A stretch of DNA of 64,000 bases from Clostridia bacterium (lineage in GTDB: Bacteria; Bacillota; Clostridia; Oscillospirales; CAG-272). Positions within the stretch are counted from its first letter, which is position 1. Each line of letters starts with the position of its first letter. Shown here in pieces: positions 1-7,820 of the stretch. The position numbers and the translations under genes are program-made. The stretch spans positions 1 to 64,000 of the forward strand of contig JAFTKJ010000004.1 of NCBI GenBank assembly GCA_017453305.1. Direction: 5' to 3'. The notes below the pieces were generated by a model that saw only the letters and a program-made list of their open reading frames with translations, was not told the DNA's origin and did not search any database.

Positions 1-156
1 AATGTGAAATAATTCACTTCGTGAATTGTGAAATATTGCTCCTTCGTCGCAATGTGAAATGAAATTTGCCCACATTCGCGTCAGCGAATATTTCACATTT
101 GCGAAGCAAATATTTCACAGCGAAGCTATTTCACTTGCCCGAAGGGCAAATTTCGT
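1..156. repeat. Array of mini-hairpins separated by GTGAAAT / ATTTCAC
   Basis: GTGAAAT occurs at 4-10, 28-34 and 54-60. Its reverse complement ATTTCAC occurs at 90-96, 112-118 and 128-134. Between these 7-mers sit short perfect stems of unrelated sequence: AATTCAC/GTGAATT (11-27), ATTGC/GCAAT (35-53), ATTCGC/GCGAAT (74-89), ATTTGC/GCAAAT (97-111), AGC/GCT (119-127) and TTGCCC/GGGCAA (135-149). Most right-half loops are GAA. The left half carries the 7-mer in one orientation and the right half in the other, so the whole array is also a large imperfect palindrome. It may extend beyond the window edge. It lies just past the tRNA-Gln terminator. Function unknown. Confidence 0.8.
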
Positions 157-158
157 TG

Positions 159-186
159 AAAAAAGCACGCTTGCGCGTGCTTTTTT
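159..186 (-). terminator. Intrinsic terminator of tRNA-Gln
   Basis: A run of six A, stem GCACGC, loop TTGC, stem GCGTGC and six T. Read on the minus strand it lies immediately 3' of the tRNA and ends in a U run. The A and T runs also make it usable from the other direction. Confidence 0.85.
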
Positions 187-187
187 C

Positions 188-264
188 TGGCTGGGATAGC
201 TGGATTCGAACCAGCGAAAATGCCAGAGTCAAAGTCTGGTGCCTTACCGCTTGGCTATATCCCA
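188..264 (-). tRNA. trnQ: tRNA-Gln (anticodon UUG)
   Basis: Read on the minus strand, the gene starts TGGGATA and closes with TATCCCA, discriminator G and an encoded CCA. The anticodon stem CCAGA/TCTGG encloses the 7-base loop CTTTGAC, giving anticodon TTG for Gln codon CAA. The T arm carries GGTTCGAATCC. The 5' half closely follows the standard bacterial tRNA-Gln (TGGG.TAT.GCCAAGCGGTAAGGCA). It is a single tRNA unit with its own promoter and terminator. Confidence 0.97.
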
Positions 265-286
265 ATGTATGGAATTAACATTTGAT

Positions 287-315
287 ATTATAACACAATT
301 TATGCATGCTGTCAA
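287..315 (-). promoter_or_regulatory. Sigma-A promoter for tRNA-Gln
   Basis: On the minus strand TTGACA (310-315) is separated by exactly 17 bases from TATAAT (287-292). Both hexamers are perfect consensus, as expected for a stable RNA gene. The tRNA 5' end lies 22 bases past the -10 box. Confidence 0.92.
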
Positions 316-510
316 GAACTTTTTTCACTTTTTTGGAAGCATTTTTTCCTCTTTTTGCGTAAATCCCAAAAAGCATTCCAAAATTGCATTGCGGTGCGGT
401 GCTTATGCGCAGGTTGCGCGCGGTGCCGCTTTTTGCAAATACGGTGGCAAAAATCACCGCAGATTGTAAGGTGTCAAGCGAAAAAACAAGCCGCGGAACG
501 CTTTTCTCGC
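316..510. other. Intergenic region between the divergent tRNA-Gln and miaA promoters
   Basis: This is part of the longer gene-free stretch 265-598. Apart from the tRNA promoter on the left and the miaA promoter on the right I see no gene with a convincing ribosome site, no strong hairpin and no repeat. Short open frames here lack ribosome sites. Confidence 0.6.
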
Positions 511-539
511 TTGACAAATCGAAAATCATGTTGTATAAT
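511..539 (+). promoter_or_regulatory. Sigma-A promoter for the miaA-ylmH operon
   Basis: TTGACA (511-516), 17-base spacer, TATAAT (534-539). The miaA start codon lies 59 bases downstream. Confidence 0.9.
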
Positions 540-598
540 AAAGGTATAATAAGATTACTATGGGGTACTGTGGTCTAAAAAGCTTGATGGAGGATGAG

Positions 599-1567
599 AT
601 GGCAGAAAACGGAAAACTCAAATTGCTTGCCATCGTTGGTCCTACGGCAAGCGGAAAAACGGCAATCGCCATTCAATTGGCGCGTCGTCTTGGGGGCGAG
701 GTCGTCTCCTGCGACTCCATGCAGGTCTATCGCCGTATGGACGTAGGAACTGCCAAGCCGAATGCCGAGGAGCGTGCGGCTGCAGTCCACCACTTGATCG
801 ATATCGTCGATCCCTGTGCCCCGTTTTCCTGCGCCGACTACGTCGAGCACGCGCAACGCGCCATCGCAGAGATCAGCGCGGACGGAAAGCTTCCCATCCT
901 TTGTGGAGGTACGGGACTGTATCTGGATCGTCTGCTTTGCGGCGGTATGGAGGAAACGACCTCGGACGCGGCATTGCGGGAGTCTTTGTTTGATTACGCA
1001 TCGGAGCACGGTGCGCATGCTCTGCACGAGCGTTTGCGCGCGGTCGACCCCGAAAGCGCCGACGCCATTCACGAAAACAACGTCAAGCGCGTGGTACGCG
1101 CCCTTGAGATCTACGAGACGACGGGCGTGACCAAAAGTGAGATGGATCGCCGCACGCAAGCATGGCAATCCCCATACGACGCCACGGTCATCGGCTTGCA
1201 CTATCCCGATCGGGAGATCCTTTACGAGCGCATCGACCGTCGCGTGACGCAGATGCTGGAGGAAGGGCTGATCGAGGAAACGCGTGCGCTGCAAAGGGAG
1301 GGCGTATTCGACGTCAACCTGACGGCGGCGCAAGCCATTGGCTATAAGGAACTCTTTGGCTTTTTGCGCGGAGAGGAAACGCTTGCAGAAGCAAGAGCGC
1401 GCCTGGTGGTTGCCACGCGCCATTATGCCAAACGTCAATTGACCTGGTTCCGCGCCAAAGATTACGTGCGTTGGGTGGATATGCAAACCGATACGGCGCT
1501 GCGCTCCGCAGATGCGGTGTGCGATGAGATCGAGGCGATCTTTTCTGCCGCGGAGGTGTCACCGTGA
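599..1567 (+). CDS. miaA: tRNA dimethylallyltransferase MiaA
   Basis: 322 aa. MiaA transfers a dimethylallyl group from DMAPP to the N6 of A37 in tRNAs that read UNN codons. The P-loop GPTASGKT is at residues 14-21. It is followed by the family motif SCDSMQVYRRMDVGTAKP near residue 41 and the GGTGLYL segment near 101. Length is normal for the family. The ATG at 599 was chosen because GGAGG sits five bases upstream; an in-frame ATG at 560 has no ribosome site. It is the first gene of an operon, and its stop overlaps the next gene's GTG. Confidence 0.96.
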   Translation: MAENGKLKLLAIVGPTASGKTAIAIQLARRLGGEVVSCDSMQVYRRMDVGTAKPNAEERAAAVHHLIDIVDPCAPFSCADYVEHAQRAIAEISADGKLPILCGGTGLYLDRLLCGGMEETTSDAALRESLFDYASEHGAHALHERLRAVDPESADAIHENNVKRVVRALEIYETTGVTKSEMDRRTQAWQSPYDATVIGLHYPDREILYERIDRRVTQMLEEGLIEETRALQREGVFDVNLTAAQAIGYKELFGFLRGEETLAEARARLVVATRHYAKRQLTWFRAKDYVRWVDMQTDTALRSADAVCDEIEAIFSAAEVSP

Positions 1568-2814
1568 CGCGAAAGGCTTTTTTGCAAAAATACGCCTGGC
1601 GCTTTGCCGTAACCTTGGCAATGCTCGGCTTGATCGTTTATACCGTGGCGCACGCCACCGGATTTGCCGTGGGTAGCATTCTGACCACGCCCACACGGCT
1701 GATCACAGATACGCAGTTGACCTCCTCGCAGGCGTATCTGTTTCGCAACGAGGAGGTGCTGACTGCCGAGGGCGTCGGGCTTGTGGATTCCTTGGTCGAG
1801 AGCGGTGTCAAGGTTGGAAAAAACGTTTCGGTGGCACAGGTCTGGAGCGTTGGTCTTTCGGGGGAAGCCCTGGAGACTGCACAGTTGACTTTGAACCGTA
1901 TCAACCGCGCCTTGCGTATTTTGGAAAACAGCACCGTAAAGCCGGGCACCACGGTCTCGCAAGCGGAAAAATACCATGCCGAGGCAATGGCACTTTACCG
2001 CGAGATCGGAGATGCGGTCCGGGAGGGAAATCTGGAAAAAATTCCATCCTTGGAAGAGCGCTTTTTGATCGCGCTCAACCGTTACGCCACTTTGATTGGC
2101 AAAAACGAGAGCACGGAGGCAATGCAGTCAGAGCTGCGAGGTGAAAAGAACGCGCTTTTGCAGGGGGCTTCCTCCTACGCCGTCAAGAGCGAGCGTTCCT
2201 CCGGCATTTATTACGGCGCCGATTTTGTGGACGGCTACGAGGGTACATTCACCGTCGATGCACTGCAATCCCTGACACCGAGCCGCCTGGATGCGCTGGT
2301 GGAGGGCGATCCTGCTCTGCCCAAGGGACAGACGGTTGGCAAAATGGTCTATGGATACGAGTGGTACGCCGCCTTGGAGCTTTCTCCGTCCGTGGCAGAG
2401 GGATTTTACGTAGGACGTACGTATCAGATCAATTTTCCCGATAATGAGGATCGCACACTCTCGCTGACGCTGGAGCGTATGAGCACCGAGGGCGATCGCG
2501 TATTGGCGATTTTCCGCTCCGACGAGCACCCCACGGATTTTGTCTTTTACCGTGTGCAAACGGTGGAGATCACGGTAGGGGAAAGCGTTGGCTTTTATAT
2601 CCCGGATGCCGCCCTGCGCGAGCAGAACGGTGTTGTGGGTGTGTATATCTTTGAGGAGAGCACCGTTCGCTTCCGTCGGATCGATATCGTCTACCGCGGC
2701 GACGGCTACTCCATTGCGGCGTTGCCCGGGGAGGGGTCTCTTACCGAGCTGCAGGAAAACGACATTCTGATTACGTCGGGCAAGGATTTGTATGAGGGGA
2801 AGGTATATCAATGA
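1564..2814 (+). CDS. HlyD-like (membrane fusion) protein of the division cluster
   Basis: 416 aa, starting with GTG that overlaps the miaA stop; GGAGG lies eight bases upstream. A single membrane segment (about residues 11-33) is followed by an extracytoplasmic part with a helical, probably coiled-coil region (about 100-170) between beta-rich lipoyl/barrel-like regions. This is the layout of HlyD/periplasmic adaptor-type proteins. In Clostridia a gene of this type commonly precedes yggS and sepF, so the position is informative although the substrate is unknown. No ABC exporter lies beside it. An envelope or division-site scaffold role is inference. Its stop overlaps the yggS start by four bases (ATGA), implying coupled translation. 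Confidence 0.75.
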   Translation: MTRKAFLQKYAWRFAVTLAMLGLIVYTVAHATGFAVGSILTTPTRLITDTQLTSSQAYLFRNEEVLTAEGVGLVDSLVESGVKVGKNVSVAQVWSVGLSGEALETAQLTLNRINRALRILENSTVKPGTTVSQAEKYHAEAMALYREIGDAVREGNLEKIPSLEERFLIALNRYATLIGKNESTEAMQSELRGEKNALLQGASSYAVKSERSSGIYYGADFVDGYEGTFTVDALQSLTPSRLDALVEGDPALPKGQTVGKMVYGYEWYAALELSPSVAEGFYVGRTYQINFPDNEDRTLSLTLERMSTEGDRVLAIFRSDEHPTDFVFYRVQTVEITVGESVGFYIPDAALREQNGVVGVYIFEESTVRFRRIDIVYRGDGYSIAALPGEGSLTELQENDILITSGKDLYEGKVYQ

Positions 2815-3503
2815 GTGATTTATCCTATATGGACCGCAACGTCGAAGAGATCCGTGCGCGCGTCCGTGCGGCGCAGGAGCGGAGCGGAAAGAGTGACGTG
2901 ACCCTGGTTGCGGCAATCAAATATACCGATGCGGAGCACGTCAACTATTTGCACCGTACCCTGGGCGTTCACGACGTTGGTGAAAACCGCGTTCAACAGC
3001 TTTTGGAGCGTTGGGATGTCTTGGACCGAGAGGGGCTGCGTGTGCATTTTATCGGCACTCTGCAAAGCAACAAGGTCAAGTATATCATCGATAAGGTCTG
3101 TATGATCCATTCGCTGGATAGTCTTTCTCTGGCGGCAGAGATCGAAAAGCAGGCGGCAAAGCGGGATATCGTCATGGACGTGCTTGTGGAGGTCAACAGC
3201 GGAAGAGAAGAAAACAAGAGCGGCATCGCACCCGATCGGGTTGCCGAATTTTGCGAATCGCTGGCGCAATTCTCTCACGTAAACCTGCGCGGATTTATGA
3301 CAATGGCACCAAAATGCGAAAAAAAAGAAGAATATCGAAAATATTTTCAAGAAACTTCGCAATTATGTCTTGACATTTGGCAAAAAAAACTTCATAATAT
3401 AGGTAGACCTATTTTATCTATGGGAATGTCGGATAGCTTTGAGGTGGCTATCGAGGAGGGTGCCGACATCGTTCGTGTCGGACGCGCCCTGTTTCAGCCT
3501 TAA
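2811..3503 (+). CDS. yggS: YggS/YlmE family PLP homeostasis protein
   Basis: 230 aa alanine-racemase-fold protein that binds pyridoxal 5'-phosphate and helps balance B6 and amino-acid pools; the family has no known catalytic activity. The PLP lysine is K37 in VAAIKYTDAE. Other family blocks are GENRVQQ, HFIGTLQSNK and, at the C-terminus, LSMGMSDSFEVAIEEGADIVRVG. The start overlaps the previous stop (ATGA) with GGGGAAGG upstream. In Firmicutes this gene typically sits next to sepF, as here. Confidence 0.95.
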   Translation: MSDLSYMDRNVEEIRARVRAAQERSGKSDVTLVAAIKYTDAEHVNYLHRTLGVHDVGENRVQQLLERWDVLDREGLRVHFIGTLQSNKVKYIIDKVCMIHSLDSLSLAAEIEKQAAKRDIVMDVLVEVNSGREENKSGIAPDRVAEFCESLAQFSHVNLRGFMTMAPKCEKKEEYRKYFQETSQLCLDIWQKKLHNIGRPILSMGMSDSFEVAIEEGADIVRVGRALFQP

Positions 3504-3554
3504 AAAATAATTCGTGAAAATAATTTGTATGAAAGCATATAGAGGAGGCAAAAA

Positions 3555-4091
3555 ATGAATTTACTGAAGAGATTTGTCCGCAACGACAATGCAGATTTTG
3601 ACGAGGGCTACGACGAGAACGAAATGTACGTCATGCCCGAGGACATCCAGATGCCCGACACCGCCGAGGAGAACGGCGTTTCCGCATTGGAGAATCCCGC
3701 ACGCAAGGATCCCGAATTCCATCCCGTCAGCGCAGATAAGGTTTCGCTCAAGCTGCTCCAGCCCAAGAGCCACACCGAGGCAACCAAAATTGCCGATAAG
3801 CTCAAGGAGGGCTGCATCGTTCTGTTGGACATCAGCCGTTTGACCAAGGAGCAGGCACACCGTCTGGTCGACTTTTTGGCAGGTGTTGCATACGTGCTTG
3901 GCGGTGAGATGATCAAGACCAACAAGAACACCATTGTTATCTCTCCTGCAGGCGTTGATATTTCCGGCTTTGCACCCGAGGTTGAGGAGGCTCCCGCCGA
4001 GGAGGCTGCAGAGGCGGTAGAAGAGGTAGCAGAGGCTGCTGAGGAGTATGAGGAAGTTTACGATGAGGAGGCTGTTACCGAGGAGGTATAA
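3555..4091 (+). CDS. sepF: Cell division protein SepF with acidic C-terminal tail
   Basis: 178 aa. SepF is a membrane-tethered FtsZ-binding protein that aligns FtsZ filaments at the septum. The core lies at about residues 62-138 and includes SLKLLQPKSHTEA, GCIVLLDISRL and the glycine-containing end KNTIVISPAGVDISG. The N-terminus (MNLLKRFV) fits the amphipathic membrane anchor. GAGGAGG precedes the ATG. Unusually, the last 36 or so residues are almost entirely Glu, Ala and Val with no counterpart in typical SepF of about 150 aa. The gene is in the ylm-type cluster with yggS, yggT and ylmH. Confidence 0.95.
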   Translation: MNLLKRFVRNDNADFDEGYDENEMYVMPEDIQMPDTAEENGVSALENPARKDPEFHPVSADKVSLKLLQPKSHTEATKIADKLKEGCIVLLDISRLTKEQAHRLVDFLAGVAYVLGGEMIKTNKNTIVISPAGVDISGFAPEVEEAPAEEAAEAVEEVAEAAEEYEEVYDEEAVTEEV

Positions 4092-4101
4092 GCCTTTGTG
4101 T

Positions 4102-4134
4102 AGAGGGGCTGTTGCGGTAGAGTAACAGCCCTCT
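4102..4134 (+). terminator. Hairpin between sepF and yggT
   Basis: AGAGGGGCTGTT (4102-4113) pairs with AACAGCCCTCT (4124-4134) with one extra G on the left arm. The downstream T content is weak (TCCATTCC). It may be an attenuator or an mRNA-processing/stability hairpin rather than a full stop, because yggT and ylmH follow without a visible promoter. Confidence 0.45.
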
Positions 4135-4161
4135 TCCATTCCGTCCAAAAAGGAGAATTTC

Positions 4162-4440
4162 ATGGTATATGTGATTTATTTTGTCAAGCAGACCGTGCTG
4201 GCGCTGTTGGGGCTTTTGGATTTTGCCATGCTTTTGCGCGCTATCCTTTCCTGGTTTGATCAATTGGGGGAGAGTAAGATCTCCATGTTTTTGTATGCGA
4301 TCACCGAGCCGCTGATTTTGCCGATCCGCCGCTTGTGCAACAAAATGAATTGGTTTCAGGGAACGCCCTTGGATATGCCGTTTATGCTGACGTTGATCGT
4401 GATCCTGGTTTTGCAAACGCTTGTGGAGGTCCTGCTTTGA
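4162..4440 (+). CDS. yggT: YggT/YlmG family membrane protein
   Basis: 92 aa with two hydrophobic segments (about residues 3-30 and 66-90) flanking the family motif LRAILSWFDQ, and LILPIRRL between them. YggT/YlmG proteins are small inner-membrane proteins linked by neighbourhood to division and envelope organisation; the molecular role is unknown. AAAGGAG lies eight bases before the ATG. The stop codon shares one base with the ylmH start (TGATG). Confidence 0.93.
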   Translation: MVYVIYFVKQTVLALLGLLDFAMLLRAILSWFDQLGESKISMFLYAITEPLILPIRRLCNKMNWFQGTPLDMPFMLTLIVILVLQTLVEVLL

Positions 4441-5255
4441 TGCGGAGCGTGGAAAAGGATCTTTTGGAGGCGCGCCTGGAGGACGCGGTGCGTCGCTGTG
4501 AATCGGGTTGTGTGGCAACGCTCCCGTTTCTGACTCCGCGTGACCGTCGCCGTGCCGAGCAGTATCTCTTGATGCACGGCATGCGCGAGCAATATTGGTT
4601 TTGGGGAGGGTATCCCACGGCGGAGCGTGCGTGCCTGTTTTTGCTCCCCGATTATCTCACGGCGTGTCTCTCCGCCTCCGTCTCGGTCTGTTCCGCTGAG
4701 GAATTGTGTGCGCTTCTGGCAGAGGAGGTTGCCGATGCCGTGGCGTGCGTGCGCATTGTGGGGAGCGGCTTTCGCAATCTGACCCATCGGGATTTTCTCG
4801 GCTCGGTGTTAGGACTTGGTCTGGAGCGTGACGCACTTGGCGACGTTGCCGTGCAAAATGAGCATGAGGCGGTGCTGTTTTGTCCACGCACGTTGGTTCC
4901 GTTTCTGACGGGAGAGCTGACAAAGGTTGCCTCGGATACGGTGCGTGTCAAGGAATATACCGTTGGGGAGGATTTCACCGACGGCAAGCACTATCGTGCC
5001 ATCAGCGATACAGTTGCAGCTCCGCGTCTGGACTGTGTGATCGCGGCGCTTTGCAATCTGTCGCGCGAGGCGGCACAAACGCTGATCCGCAATGGGGCGG
5101 TGGAGGTCGAATTCGAAGAGGAAGATCGCGTGGACGTTTCTTTGGAACCTCCCGTAACGATCTCCGCACGCGGTTACGGCAGATTTATTTTGCGCGCCTT
5201 TGAGGGCGAGACCCGAAAGGGAAGACTGCGTCTGCGCGCCGATCAATTGGTATAA
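4440..5255 (+). CDS. ylmH: YlmH family S4-domain RNA-binding protein
   Basis: 271 aa. The C-terminal third (about residues 195-260) is an S4-like RNA-binding domain: LDCVIAALCNLSREAAQTLI, then NGAVEVEF, then a small SARGYGRFIL strand. The N-terminal region matches the YlmH domain (FLTPRDRRRAEQYL near residue 25; GSGFRNLTHRDFLGSVLGLG near 108). YlmH is associated with the ribosome and division cluster; in Bacillus it has been linked to rescue of stalled ribosomes. The ATG at 4440 overlaps the yggT stop and has GGAGG ten bases upstream. It is the last gene before a strong hairpin. Confidence 0.92.
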   Translation: MRSVEKDLLEARLEDAVRRCESGCVATLPFLTPRDRRRAEQYLLMHGMREQYWFWGGYPTAERACLFLLPDYLTACLSASVSVCSAEELCALLAEEVADAVACVRIVGSGFRNLTHRDFLGSVLGLGLERDALGDVAVQNEHEAVLFCPRTLVPFLTGELTKVASDTVRVKEYTVGEDFTDGKHYRAISDTVAAPRLDCVIAALCNLSREAAQTLIRNGAVEVEFEEEDRVDVSLEPPVTISARGYGRFILRAFEGETRKGRLRLRADQLV

Positions 5256-5261
5256 AAAATT

Positions 5262-5294
5262 GTGGGGGAACCTTTTTGAGAAAGGTTCCCCCAC
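5262..5294. terminator. Shared bidirectional terminator hairpin (G/C-rich family)
   Basis: GTGGGGGAACCTTT (5262-5275), loop TTGAG, AAAGGTTCCCCCAC (5281-5294): a perfect 14-bp stem between two convergent genes. The sequence belongs to a family of similar elements at 10023 and 13918 in this window. Confidence 0.85.
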
Positions 5295-5309
5295 CAATTA
5301 TTTGAATGA

Positions 5310-6821
5310 TCATCCCATCAAAACGACGGGGAGGTAGATGGACTCGGCGTGACCGACAGCCGTGATCTCGGCTACGATTCGGTTCTTGGCGTTGACGCTT
5401 TCGCCGATATGAAGTACGTACTCCTCCTCGGCAAAAGCCTCGTCGGGACGGCGGATTGGCTGATAGCCGTGCAGGGGGACAGAGCCTCTGCCACTGACCG
5501 AAAAGCCCTCGGGCAACCACCAGCGCACCTCCAGACGGCAGGGCACAGTGTACGCGATCACATCTGCATTTTGGACAAAGCGTAAACTGAGCTTTATCTC
5601 GGTGTTTGGAGTGATGTCCGCACCGTCCGGCAATGACAGCGTTGCGCGCATAAAGGTGTTGGCACCCGATACCGAGTTGGGGATCAGCTCCTTTGTAAAT
5701 TCGGAGAGCAAAGGACATGCGCAGTAGTGCTCGGCAAGCCCTGCGGGAACGTGCTCCTCGCCATCGGTCAGTACCACGCGCTCCCAGCCAACGTCAAAGA
5801 ATGGGAAAAAGCGATCGTGACGCAAAACAAGCTCGGTCTGTGCCATGACGCGATCGGTCAATTCCCGGCAGGTTGCGGGGATATCGCGAATTGTTCCCTT
5901 GTCAATGGAGACGGTGATGATCTCGTCACCAATGTGAGCGCACCAATCCTTGGGTAGCCCTGCTGTGCCATGCAAAATGCCAAGCGTTGCGCCAACGGTT
6001 GCCGCGGTGCAATCGGTATCGTCGCCGCAGTTGGTGGCAAACAGAATAGACTTTTTGAAATCTCCCTCACCGTACAAAAGACCGAGCACGGCATAGGATA
6101 CGTTGGTGGGAGCTTCAAACCAGCCGTCGCCGATGTCGGCGTTGCTTTGTTGAATGCGATCTCTCGCCTCGCGTAAGGAAATCCCCTCATCGTAGCAGGA
6201 AAGGGCAAGACGAATCGATTGCGCCATACGGCAGCTATCGGGAATTTTGGAGAGCGCGACGTCAATGCAAACACGAACATCTCCCAGCGTAAATGCCGCC
6301 GATTGCATTGCAGCCACAAAGGTCGCGGCATAGGTTCCTTCCCCCGTTCCGTGATCCACGCAAGCATCCTCGATGGCAAACTTTGCCGCAATATCGGGTC
6401 TGCCGGGGTTGAGGCATGCCCAGATCTCGGTGCGGATCCATGCGCCGTTGGAGTGCTTCCAGCTGTTTTGATAATCACCGGAGAGAGGGGGCATCAGCCC
6501 AAGCTTCATGTTCGCCTTTCCAATGCCGTATTCATTCCAGTGAGGCGTGATGAATGCCAGCCAGAACTCTCCAAGACTTCTTGCGTTAACGCGCGAGTAA
6601 CCACAGCGTTCCACTGCCGCCAACCAGATCAATTGCAAATCCAGGTCGTCGTTGGGTAAGGGCTTTCCCGCTTGGGAGGCAAACCCCTTGACGTCCAAAA
6701 AGTCCTTGGTTCCCTCGTAAGGTGCCCCCAGTGTTCCACCGATGTTCTTGCCCAGCCAGCAGGCGTAGATCTTGTCCTTCAGCTTTTGGGCATTCAAACT
6801 CACTTGCATATCCAAATTCAT
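5310..6821 (-). CDS. ADP-ribosylglycohydrolase family protein
   Basis: 503 aa. The fold of this family removes ADP-ribose from modified proteins or small molecules using two Mg ions. Metal-site signatures are PNDDLDLQLIWL near residue 55 and NCGDDTDCTAATVGATLG near 260, which match the NDDTD and GxDTD metal motifs. About 170 residues follow the catalytic domain as a beta-rich C-terminal region without a recognised domain. The ATG at 6821 has AAGGAGG seven bases upstream. A -10-like TATAAT is present on the minus strand at 6866-6871 with a poor -35, so the gene may be transcribed separately from the AraC gene. Next to an AraC regulator and among glycosidases, a role in nucleoside or glycoside turnover is possible but unproven. 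Confidence 0.88.
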   Translation of the reverse strand: MNLDMQVSLNAQKLKDKIYACWLGKNIGGTLGAPYEGTKDFLDVKGFASQAGKPLPNDDLDLQLIWLAAVERCGYSRVNARSLGEFWLAFITPHWNEYGIGKANMKLGLMPPLSGDYQNSWKHSNGAWIRTEIWACLNPGRPDIAAKFAIEDACVDHGTGEGTYAATFVAAMQSAAFTLGDVRVCIDVALSKIPDSCRMAQSIRLALSCYDEGISLREARDRIQQSNADIGDGWFEAPTNVSYAVLGLLYGEGDFKKSILFATNCGDDTDCTAATVGATLGILHGTAGLPKDWCAHIGDEIITVSIDKGTIRDIPATCRELTDRVMAQTELVLRHDRFFPFFDVGWERVVLTDGEEHVPAGLAEHYCACPLLSEFTKELIPNSVSGANTFMRATLSLPDGADITPNTEIKLSLRFVQNADVIAYTVPCRLEVRWWLPEGFSVSGRGSVPLHGYQPIRRPDEAFAEEEYVLHIGESVNAKNRIVAEITAVGHAESIYLPVVLMG

Positions 6822-6879
6822 ATCGTGATCCTCCTTTGATTTTGATGCACAAGGTACCTGGCTTTATTATAAGCAAAAA

Positions 6880-6901
6880 GCCGCTCTTTGAAAAGTGCGG
6901 C
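6880..6901 (-). terminator. Terminator of the AraC-type regulator gene
   Basis: On the minus strand GCCGC and GCGGC enclose CACTTTTCAAAGA (itself partly paired), followed by TTTTTGC. It lies 34 bases past the regulator's stop codon. Confidence 0.7.
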
Positions 6902-6934
6902 GTTTTACATGTTGGTGTCCGAATTTTACTTTTT

Positions 6935-7795
6935 TCAGCCATTCTGCAACATTTTCTTGTACTCGGAAAAGGAAACGCCCCGCACACGCTGAAATACACG
7001 ATAAAAGGAGCTTTTGTAGGAAAAGCCCACGCGACCTGCGATCTCCTCATCCGAAAGCGTTCCTTCCCTTGCCAAGGTCATGGCGCGCTCGATCTTTTTA
7101 CGGTTGAGGTACTCGGAGAGCGGCATGTTGAATTTCTTTTTAAAAGCACGGCTGAAATAGGATGGATTGTAGAAACACTTGCCTGCAAGCGCGTCCAGTG
7201 TCAGGTCTGCATCAAGGTTAGAGTCAATGTAGTCGGATAGTGCGCGCCATACGTCTTGTTCTTCCTGTGCGCCGCCGTCGTCCACCAGCTTGCGCAGAAT
7301 GTAGGAGATGAGCACGTTCATATAACTTTTGAGCACGGTTTTCCAATCGTGCTTTTTTTCGCGGTATTCGGATTGCATGGCACGCAGTACAAACTCGATC
7401 TCCTCCCGCTCCGCTCCGCGAAAGGATACCATACCGTCCTCGTCGGCGGCACGGCGGATCTCCTCAAACGCGGTCAGTTGCAATACGGCAAAGGCATTTT
7501 CTGCAGTGACCACGCTTTCGGCTAAAACTTCGGGCTTGAAGCAGATGTTGACAAAGGAGAATTTGTCGCAGGGGAGAAAGGAATGGGTGCTTCCGTAGTT
7601 GATAAAGAGCAGATCGCCGCGGCGGACGCGATAGGTCTCCCCGTTGATGGTCTGATCGGCATTGCCGTCGGTGATATAGATGATCTCAATAAAATCGTGC
7701 TCATGCAAGGGCATTTCCTTCCCTTGGCAGGTGTTGGAGAAAATATGAAAGGAGGCGTCCTCTCCCATCAGATTTTCCGAGCGGTAAACCTTCAT
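6935..7795 (-). CDS. AraC-family transcriptional regulator with cupin sensor
   Basis: 286 aa. The N-terminal cupin (about residues 15-90: MPLHEHDFIEIIYITDG, then YRVRRGDLLFINYGSTHSF) is the usual sugar-sensing part. The C-terminal two helix-turn-helix units run from about 185 to 283, with the family segments YNPSYFSRAFKKKFNMPLSEYL and VGFSYKSSFYRVFQRVRGVS. This architecture is typical of regulators of glycan and sugar genes in Clostridia. AAAGGAGG precedes the start. It is 25 bases behind the ThyX-like gene, which suggests co-transcription. The likely target is the following ADP-ribosylglycohydrolase gene, by position only. Confidence 0.93.
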   Translation of the reverse strand: MKVYRSENLMGEDASFHIFSNTCQGKEMPLHEHDFIEIIYITDGNADQTINGETYRVRRGDLLFINYGSTHSFLPCDKFSFVNICFKPEVLAESVVTAENAFAVLQLTAFEEIRRAADEDGMVSFRGAEREEIEFVLRAMQSEYREKKHDWKTVLKSYMNVLISYILRKLVDDGGAQEEQDVWRALSDYIDSNLDADLTLDALAGKCFYNPSYFSRAFKKKFNMPLSEYLNRKKIERAMTLAREGTLSDEEIAGRVGFSYKSSFYRVFQRVRGVSFSEYKKMLQNG

Positions 7796-7820
7796 GGCGT
7801 TGCCTCCTTTCTTCTTTCGT

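Noticed and set aside
1..156. The left-edge repeats as a CRISPR array
   Set aside because: Repeat units are only 7 bases, the intervening pieces are self-complementary and 9-19 bases, and there are no cas genes.
66..278. A 70-codon plus-strand frame across the tRNA
   Set aside because: It overlaps the tRNA and its terminator, with no ribosome site.
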